Positions 55,541 to 64,000 of a stretch of DNA of 64,000 nt are shown one piece after another. Below the pieces are notes generated by a model, which did no database searches, was not told where the DNA came from, and saw nothing but the letters and a program-made list of their open reading frames with translations. The translations under genes and the position numbers were made by a program. Positions within the stretch are counted from its first letter, which is position 1, and every line of letters begins with the position of its first letter. Source of the stretch: Sipunculus nudus (Eukaryota; Annelida; Sipuncula; Golfingiida; Sipunculidae); contig CM049316.1 of assembly GCA_026874595.1 (NCBI GenBank), forward strand, positions 13,944,839-14,008,838, in the 5' to 3' direction.

Positions 55541-58500
55541 GTAAACTAACATTTGGAATAAAAGAAAACCTGCGTGCAGCTCATATATATATCATGTTTG
55601 AGCCTACATCTTTTTGTACCTCTGTAGTCCAAGATATATGCCTTTGACCCACTACAAATTGCAACAGAAACTTTTGAAACAGTTATGGAGAGAGGACTTT
55701 ACCTTAAGATTAACATATGAAAAATCTACATGAATCTTATTTTGGGGAACATGTTTTTTATCAGCTATCATTAATTTTGTATTTAAATAAAAATTACAAA
55801 TTTAGTGATAATTATACCTATGTTGCCTAAATGTTGCTCAACAACTGAACAATTTTGAGCCACTTTTTCGCAGAACCTCTTTTATCGAACCTCATCAAAA
55901 GCATCATTAGGGAATACATGTACATCGTATACACAGACAAGATTTCTGGCCATGTGCTATTCCTGGGAGTTTGGTACCATGGACTTGTCACTTAGCATAT
56001 AGACCGTAACATTAGCAGCATATATCTCTTCCAAGGCCTTTTGATGACGCATTAGTGGAACTCCCATATTAGAACAAAAACGAAAACCCAACATTGATGT
56101 TTTATATAATTATGAAGCAGCAACTCAGGCAAGGTTAAAGAAATTAAACACGAAGCAAATAACTCAAAGTTGCCCCCTCAACTTATCAGAGAAAAATTTG
56201 CAAATACACATGTATATCAAAATGATAGAACTGTGAACAGTTTCTGAACAAATGCTTTAGGTTTGGTGTCATCCATCGAAATCACATACGTCATTTCGCT
56301 TCTGGTTTAAAGTCAAAGCGAAACATTGCTAGAATGTAAACAGTACTTGGGTTCCATTCGAGTTTGTTATAACTCATTAATAACAAAGGAACACAGTAGA
56401 GCATTCGAACATGTTAAACGTTATACATGTCAGTTGCTGTTTCACTATTGTTTAAATAACTTCAGTAAAACCTTTCATCATTAGAAGCGTGCGGTCTACT
56501 ACAGATAAGTGATTTAAGAGACCTTGCAAAGAGAAATAGCTAACCAGACATAAAAAACGCCTGGATTTTTAATATTTACCTGATATACATAACAATAGGC
56601 CGTTTTTTGACAAATTTTCCTTACCTAGATTAATAAAGATTTTTAGTATGTTAACCAGAAAGTGTTTCTAAACAAACACACTGAAATTATTTCTGTTGCA
56701 ATTTGTGGCGGGATTACTGCATGGTTATATTGGCAGAATGCCTGGACTACCAGGCGAATGGAGCAGAAGCTAAACATACCCGTGGACAACTTTTTTACAA
56801 CAATTTTTGTTAACTATAGCTCTTTTTTAATGATACATTCATAAAAAAGATAATTAAGGCAATATTTTTTATCCTGTTAAAATATTTTATATATTTACTG
56901 AAGAGGACTTCTTTTTAATAAAAATATGTAGAAACCATCAACTTGAACATATTTTTTTTTTCAAATCAGATTCCTTCACTAATCACGTTCACTTCAGCAA
57001 ATGAGTATTTATTGAAAATGTACCACGTGAACAGCTACTGATATGGGGAAATTCTAGTTCAGAAATGAATGATTTATTAAGAAAACGCGCGAAAACTATA
57101 AAGCGTTTGAAAATTATGAATCGCAATAAAAAAATTGGTTTACTATTTAACAGAATTTTACACCTCAACTTTCAAATGAAGATTACCTATTTTGAAAATG
57201 CAATAAAAAGGCAACGCCATTATTTATGATTATTACAGCATTGTACTTACTTACATAAACACAAGGATAAAAGTTTAGAGGCCCACTTGACCTCCGCGTG
57301 TGTGTTTTTCGATTTTGTTATGTTTGGCATGATTCTGTACATTGTTAAGAAATCAGCCGCCTTGATGTACATTTCTCTTTCTGTCATGAACTCATTTTAT
57401 TAAGTAATTAAAATATGTATTTTCAATGTGAAAACAATACGACTATGAATGGTGTGTTCAAAGTTTTTTTTACTTTGATGACATGTATAGTCCTGGTGCA
57501 AAAAATTATGCACATTTGAATTTGGTTTCTCTGTCTCAAAAATCACGAATGACCGGTGAAGTAGACACTAGATTGAAAGCATCATTGTATCATAATCTTT
57601 TACTTTAAATGTGGCCAATTTGAGGCAAAAAATATGTTGTCTTGATAGGCCTGTGAAACCCGCAATAATAGGCCCTGCTGAATTATAACTTTTCAAATTT
57701 AGTATGAACCCTGATGCAACTTATAGTTGATGGGCAACAACATGTTATGTTTGTCTGCAAAAAAGGTATAGTATTAAAGATGACGATTAATTAAAGTCAC
57801 TATATATCAGTATAGTTTAGTTAGATTGACTATTCTTTCAAGAAGTGAAATTTAAGAAGAAAATTGGTCTTATGTAAAATGAAATTTCTTGACTTAGATA
57901 TCTAAGTAGATTCTGAATATTTCTTTATAATTGTGATACTTTATTAATGTTCAAAATGTCGAATTGTTGAACAACGGTAAAGGCCTTCGGGCAAAACTTG
58001 GTTGACACTAAATTCCTTTTAAGGAAACAAAAATCTTAACATGTGCCCATGGTACACAGATGCAGCTACACAATTCAGTAACACAACAAACATAAAATAC
58101 CAAAAGGGGGTGTCCAGTAAACAAATAAGATATCCGCAGTCCTAGAAAGCAATAGAGAAGAATGCACGCAGACTAAATTGTTACTATGTTCTTAACTTTA
58201 AAATGATGTCATCTCCAGTGTATCTCATTAATGTCTTACAAGCCTACAACTGTCAAATGTTCATGTACTTATAACAATTACGTTTTTATGTCCGCTTTTC
58301 GTATTCTATATAAAGTGGAAACACTTTAAACCAAAGCTTAATCATAAAAATGCAAATGAAGATATGACACCCGTAACATATTGTAATCTCTGGAGAAAAA
58401 AAAATTACATTTGGTAAACGATATCATAGCGGTCATGTTTACAAGAAATATTAACAGACTGACACACACACACACACACACCCTTATATATATGGATAAG

Positions 58501-58827
58501 AGGAGTATGATATTACGTCCATGGAAAACCTCCGTTTCTCCTCCATTGACAAAACAAGAAACGCCTTTGAAATATAATATAATCGCTACAATATGCATCG
58601 TAGACCTCTTGGCATGGCATAATTAAATTTTGATGTAAAAAGCATTGAAATCTGGCCACTTTTACTTAAGTTACATCATAATGCTCATGAGAAGGCGGTA
58701 AATGGCGGCCATCTTGAAAAAATGGCGGCTATATTGGAGTGTTTTGACTGGTTAACGTTTTATTTGTAAAAGGGTCTTAAACAAACAAACATATAAAATT
58801 TGGTGATTAATTGTATCAAAGTAATCT
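55541..58827. other. Intergenic stretch
   Basis: AT-rich, with a (CA)n microsatellite at about 58461-58480. No gene or recognisable element is supported. Confidence 0.45.
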
Positions 58828-61522
58828 CACCTTAACTGGTTGAAGTTGTCCCGATTGACCTAATCAAAATAGTCCAAATTAACCTTATAAAAGAAGTCCC
58901 GGTTGACCTTATTGAAGGTGTCCCGGTTAACCTTCCAAACTATTCCCAAATGACCTTATTTAAGTAGTTCCGATAAACCTTATCAAAGTAGTCCAAGTTA
59001 ACCTTATTTCAGTAGTACCGAGTAACCTTATCAAAGGTTTCTTGATTAACCTTATCAAAGTAGTCCAGTTAACCTTATTAAAGAAGTAATGATTTAACCC
59101 TATCAAAGTAGTCCAGGTAACCTTATCAAGGTGGTTCTAATTAATCTGATTAAAGTAGTCCCAATTTACCTTATAAACCTCGATTTATCTGATAAAAGTA
59201 TCGGGGAATAACCTCATAAAAGTAGTTCCTATTATTCATATTAATGTAGTCCCCATTAACCTAATTAAAATAGTCCCAATAAATTTTATCAACGTACTCT
59301 TAGTTTACCTGATTAAAGTAGTCCCAGTTAACTTTATGTAATTAGTACTGATTAACCTTATCAAGGAAGTCCCGGTTAACCTTACCAAAGAAGTCCCGGT
59401 TAACCTTATCAAAGTAGTTCCAATAACCTTATTAATGGTGTCCCTGTTAACCTTGCCAAAGTAGTCCAAACTTACCTTATATATTATTGAAATAGTTCCA
59501 GATAAACTTAGTAAAGTTATACCAATTACCCTACCAAAATTGTCCCGATCAAACTTACCAAAGTAGTGCCAATAAACCTTACATAAATAGTCCTAATTCC
59601 CCTTTAGCAAAGTAGTCCCGGTTTACATTATCAAAGAAATCCCAATTAACCTTACCAAAGTATTCCAGATTAACCTCATAAAAGTAATCCCAATTCACCT
59701 TATTAATGTAATCCCAATAAACCTTATTAAAGTTGTCCCGATTAACCTTATTAAAGTAATCCCGGTTTACTTTATCAAACTAGTCTCGATTAAACTTATT
59801 AAAGTAGCACTGATTAACTTTATCAAGGTAATCCCGGTTTACCTTATCAAGGTAATCCTGGTTAAGCACATAAAAATGTCCCAATTAACCTCATTAAATT
59901 AATCCTGATTATTGTTAATAAAGTATTACCGATTAACCTTATCAACTTAGACCCGATTAACCTTTCAAAGTAGTCCTGGTTAACCTTATCAAATTAATCC
60001 TGACTAACCTGATAAAAGAAGTCCCAATTAACCTTTTTAAAAAAGTTTCGAGAAACCTTACCAAAGAAGTCCCAGTTAACCTTATCAAAGTAGACCTGAT
60101 TAACCTTTCAAAGTAGTCTTGGTTAACCTTATCAAATTAATCCCGATTAACTTGATCAAAGGAGTCTAAGTTAACCTTATGAAAGCAGTCCCGATTAAGT
60201 TTATTAAATTAATTCCTAAGAATCTTATTAAAGTAATCCTGCATAAACAACATTGTAAAAGTTGTCCCTATTAATCTTACCAAAAAGCCTATCGGTGTAC
60301 CCATATTACGACTTGCGACCTGTGACATCCGGGGTAGACAAAAACCTTATTAAAATAGTTTCGAGAAACCTTACCAAAGAAGTCCCAGTTAACCTTATCA
60401 AAGTAGTCCCGATTAACCTTATTAAAATAGATTCGAAAACCTTACCAAAGAAGTCCCAGTTAACCTTATCAAAGTAGTTCCGAATAACCTTATTAAAATA
60501 GTTTCGAGAAACCTTACCAAAGAAGTCCCAGTTAACTTTATCAAAGTAGTCCCGATTAAACTTATTAATATAGTTTCGAGAAACCTTACCAAAGAAGTCC
60601 CAGTTAACCTTATCAAAGTAGTCCCGATTAAACTTATTAATATAGTTTCGAGAAACCTTACCAAAGAAGTCCCAGTTAACCTTATCAAAGTAGTCCCGAT
60701 TAACCTTATAAAATAGTTTCGAGAAACCTTACCAAAGAAGTCCCAGTTAACCTTATCAAAGTAGTCCCGATTAACCTTATTAAAATAGATTCGAAAACCT
60801 TACCAAAGAAGTCCCAGTTAACCTTATCAAAGTAGTCCCGATTAACCTTATAAAATAGTTTCGAGAAACCTTACCAAAGAAGTCCCAGTTAACCTTATCA
60901 AAGAAGTCCCGATTAACCTTATGAAAATAGATTCGAGAAACCTTACCAAAGAAGTCCCAGTTAACCTTATCAAAGTAGTCCCGATTAACCTTATAAAATA
61001 GTTTCGAGAAACCTTACCAAAGAAGTCCCAGTTAACCTTATCAAAGTAGTCCCGATTAACCTTATAAAATAGTTTCGAGAAACCTTACCAAAGAAGTCCC
61101 AGTTACCCTTATCAAAGTAGTCCCGATTTACCTGATAAAAATAGTTTCGAGAATCCTTACCAAAGAAGTCCCAGTAAAACTTATCAATGTAGTCCCGATT
61201 TACCTTATTAAAATAGTTTCGAGAAACCTTACCAAAGAAGTCCCAGTTAACCTTATCAAAGTAGTCCCAATTTACCTTATTATAAATAGTTTCGAGAAAC
61301 CTTACCAAAGAAGTCCCAGTTAACCTTACCAAAGTAGACCTGATTAACCTTTCAAAGTAGTCTTGGTTAACCTTATCAAATTAATCCCGATTAACTTGAT
61401 CAAAGTATTCCCAGTTAACCTTATGAAAGCAGTCCCGATTAAGCTTATTAAATTAATCCCTACGAATTTTATGAAAGAATTGCTGCATATACAACATTGT
61501 AAAAGTAGTCCCTATTAATCTT
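58828..61522 (+). repeat. 24-bp satellite with a 72-bp higher-order form
   Basis: The basic unit is close to AACCTTATCAAAGTAGTCCC plus GATT. From about 58828 to 60280 it is strongly diverged. From about 60345 to 61320 it is organised as a regular 72-bp trimer, with units marked by AGTTTCGAGAAACCTTACCA, AGAAGTCCCAGTT and AGTAGTCCCGATT. Because 24 is a multiple of 3, homogeneous stretches give repetitive ORFs on either strand; they are not genes. Confidence 0.9.
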
Positions 61523-61605
61523 ATTAAAAGCCTATCGGTGTACCCATATTACGACTGTGTACCCATATTACGACTTGCGACCTGTGACATCCGGGGTAGA
61601 CAAAA
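60060..61605 (+). repeat. Duplicated satellite border flanking the 72-bp array
   Basis: The satellite edge plus unique sequence at about 60060-60345 (with GCCTATCGGTGTACCCATAT at 60287 and a following GACATCCGGGGTAGACAAAA) is present again at about 61320-61605 (GCCTATCGG at 61530). The offset is about 1243 bp. In the second copy the GTGTACCCATATTACGACT piece is itself doubled. Confidence 0.85.
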
Positions 61606-62260
61606 GTACTCTATTAGTAAGAATATGCGGATTTCGGTGACAGGGAGACATGTAGCGGCTAAGTATAAAACGGTATAACGCTTTTTTTGGACCACGCCCA
61701 AATCTTTAAATTATTGTAGGAATCCGTTCAGCATAATTAGATTATTCCCTAATAAAATTCCCCGCTAACAGATGTCACTCCCTATCTCTACTCCGTAGGA
61801 CTTCAGAAGCACCGAAACCAAAGGCTGAAGACAAAAACTTTACCCGGATTCTCCCTCTTAAATCTGATTAAATAAGAATACCTAGGAATTTACAAAACAT
61901 TTTCTTCCTCAGAAACGTTCATTTCTAAAGGTAAATCCTTTGTTCTCTTATTCTGAAAGTCAATACTCATCTTTTTGTTTTTTTATATCAAGCTCAAAAT
62001 TATTTCCAGAGCACCACGTAGTTAACATGCCAGTAAAGTCAGTAACCTCTGTACTCTATACCAATGATGAAAATACTTTGAGACAGTTCACGCGTCAGAT
62101 TGAAACACAAAATTATAGTCAAAGATTAAATGAGATATGAAAATTATTTTCAGAATTTCTCAAACAATATAAACTGTTATTTATAACTTTGATACTTCAA
62201 AAGTTGCATAAGTCATGTTTTGGTTCGGACACAGGCCTTTGACTGATATTGGCCCTTAAT
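61606..62260. other. Unique stretch right of the satellite
   Basis: Nothing beyond unremarkable AT-rich sequence is seen. Confidence 0.4.
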
Positions 62261-62270
62261 GTCACGTGAC
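62261..62270. promoter_or_regulatory. Palindromic E-box GTCACGTGAC
   Basis: A perfect 10-bp palindrome with a CACGTG core, the kind bound by USF/MITF/TFEB-type bHLH proteins. It lies 48 bp before the ATG of a possible exon at 62318. Confidence 0.35.
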
Positions 62271-62317
62271 ACCTTATTCGTCAGGTAAGCGTCGTAGACC
62301 ACTGACGCTCCCCCGTC

Positions 62318-62530
62318 ATGAAATACGGAAATTTTGATATATCGATTAGAGAGTTCTTTGAAGAGGAAAATAGTTTAATTAATTTTGCCGTCAGTTCCTT
62401 TATAAGTCACCTGAAGGCGATCGATTCGAGCTACGTCGGTCCGACAGACGATTTAATTACTTCTTGCTTTCAAAATTGGTTTTTATTATCTGAGATACAG
62501 GAGATACGCATGTTCCCTTTGTGTAAATGA
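62318..62530 (+). CDS. Possible first exon or small ORF of unknown function
   Basis: The ORF has 70 codons from an ATG that follows the E-box. The peptide is balanced and protein-like (MKYGNFDISIREFFEEENSL), with alternating acidic and hydrophobic helices and no repeats. A GTAAAT donor at 62523 would end an exon after about 68 codons in phase 1. No partner exon was identified and no family is recognised, so it may be spurious. Confidence 0.25.
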   Translation: MKYGNFDISIREFFEEENSLINFAVSSFISHLKAIDSSYVGPTDDLITSCFQNWFLLSEIQEIRMFPLCK

Positions 62531-62879
62531 CCCCGACCTGTCAGATCTTATTTTATCTTAACAGCATGTTTTACCAGCTGCCGCTTACAATACATATAAT
62601 TAATAACTACGTTTAAATTTCAATCAAACATATATTGGAATGAAAAAGTATCCATTAGCGCGCATTGTTGTTCACTTACATCAAAAGTACTATGGGTAAT
62701 GGTGCTAACAATATATATACAGAATCTCTTAAACTTAAAAGGCCACGACTGACACATATCGAGTATACTGAAAAACTTCAACCCACGCGGTTTTTTACAC
62801 TATGTCATTCGTGAATGCGTCACTTGCGTTTATGTATATATTTATGTTTTATTCTTGACGCCTACAGTTGTCTTAGTAA

Positions 62880-62965
62880 AAGCGGAAGGAAAGCCAAGAC
62901 CATAGGATCTGATACTAACTGTAGGTACCACGTACGACAAACTGGTTATATTCACTCTGACCACA
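62880..62965 (+). other. Possible 5' UTR exon
   Basis: A strong donor (CCACA|GTAAGT) follows 62965. The sequence before it has no long ORF. It could be the leader exon joined to the signal-peptide exon at 63728. The 5' limit is a guess. Confidence 0.2.
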
Positions 62966-63727
62966 GTAAGTTCTAAGATTTATTTCAATGCACCACTATA
63001 TATGTGAAAGAAAGTGATAAAATATCTTGCAGACGTGTTTCAGTAAAGAACCAAACATTTACTTTATTGTTAATAATACGACTTAGAAGTAAGAAGACTA
63101 AGTAACTTCATCAATGTACTTTATATAAAAGCGATTACACAGCACACGTACTGGTCAGGTTACATGTGCTTTTAACCATTTCAAGTACCCCTGCTTGCAT
63201 ATGCTGGCCTTGCTATATAGTGATCCTAAGTTTTTTTCGTTTTGTTGCCTCTTCTCGCAAGATCAAGTAAATCTGGAGGATAGATGAATCGTGAAAATAC
63301 CAAATATTAACCAGTTTCAGCCTGTGTTCCAATCATATTATTTAATCTCTGTACTATGAATATAACTATTGAATTGACTGCCATGAATAAAAGACTGGGA
63401 GGCTGGGACTACGATTAAAGGACCCAGATTAAAAGATAAGAGGGAGAGAGAGGGAGAGACAGAACGCTTGATGAATCTTTCAATAAAAAAGGATAGACCA
63501 ATTGCGAATTTATGATAATTATCGAAAAATGTAATGTCATACCACGATAAAATCTTGAACAAGAGCTAAATAGAAATCGGATGTCAGAATAAACTCTTAT
63601 CTAACCAATGACAAATCACCTGTGTTGCCAAACCTCTGGAGATTTCACATAATTAGAAATAAAGAGAAGAATTCAATCATTGAAAATGATCATAAATTAG
63701 TGATTGACACATGTATTTATCTTTTAG

Positions 63728-63798
63728 ATTACGAGGGCAAGAACAAGGCATGATGGGTAAACTAAACTTCTTGCTTTGCCTGTACATGATACATCAAG
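63728..63798 (+). CDS. Possible signal-peptide exon of a gene running off the window
   Basis: Acceptor atttatcttttag, a short leader, ATGATG at 63750-63755 and donor GTAATG after 63798. It encodes MMGKLNFLLCLYMIHQ and one base of the next codon: a lysine followed by a hydrophobic core, the form of a secretory signal peptide. No second coding exon is seen before the window ends, so the mature product is unknown. Confidence 0.4.
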
Positions 63799-64000
63799 GT
63801 AATGATTAAATTTATAAGCAGTTGTAAACATATGTTCTCCAATCTTTTTTGCATATTAAGGCTTTTTAATTGTCAAATTATATTAAATGCTTTTTGGTGT
63901 ACAATTTGAAAAAAAAATGTGAAAATTAACTGAAATGTTATATCAATACAATGGCTAATCATAGCATACTTCTTATTTGCGTTAATTTTCCTCTAGATCC

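Noticed and set aside
60262-61332. Repetitive ORFs over the 24-bp satellite
   Set aside because: The unit is a multiple of three bases, so any stop-free frame repeats. Earlier, diverged parts of the same array are full of stops.

Overview
This is an AT-rich animal genome window. Introns are long, splice sites follow GT-AG, coding density is low and transposable elements make up much of the sequence. The mixture of elements fits a mollusc, most likely a bivalve: pearl-like Helitron/Helentron elements with tandem-repeat cores, a Gmr1-like Ty3/Gypsy retrotransposon, Tigger/pogo elements and a Tx1/L1-like LINE. That assignment is an inference, because no ribosomal or barcode gene is present.

Left part (1-20.2 kb). 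A decayed Tigger/pogo transposon (767-3004) lies just upstream of a four-exon plus-strand gene. Its coding exons are 3156-3254, 4096-4319, 15929-16019 and 18340-20115, and the intron phases agree throughout. The predicted 729-residue type II membrane protein looks like an animal member of the STELLO-like (DUF288) glycosyltransferase family known from plant Golgi. The 11.6-kb second intron holds two Helentron-like elements, a tRNA-like SINE head and a 20-bp minisatellite. A complete LTR retrotransposon (8012-14727) splits the minisatellite in two, and its integrase precedes its reverse transcriptase. The third intron holds a further Helentron-like element with a 279-bp dimeric core.

Middle (20.2-36.3 kb). 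There is no recognisable host gene. Helentron-like elements lie at 22106-26152, 27271-28902 and 28909-29575. A perfect 125-bp duplication sits at about 30.5 kb. At 31-34.9 kb a 5'-truncated LINE lies inside a Tigger-type element, which itself sits in a TA microsatellite.

Right-centre (36.3-47 kb). A minus-strand gene of at least five coding exons (46852 down to 36524) encodes a predicted 406-residue type II membrane protein that I do not recognise. Its introns hold TA microsatellites, a tRNA-like SINE, a hAT-type MITE, short ATCGATT-rich repeats and a 112-bp tandem array that overlaps the 3' end of its first exon.

Right part (47-64 kb). It holds another Helentron-like element (47481-48354), a 3.3-kb inverted-repeat element rich in GATTAC motifs with a nested Helentron-like element (52267-55540), and a 2.7-kb satellite of 24-bp units with a 72-bp higher-order form (58828-61522). 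At the edge are possible starts of one or two further genes (62318 and 63728). Everything here was read by eye, and splice sites and family names need database and RNA checks.
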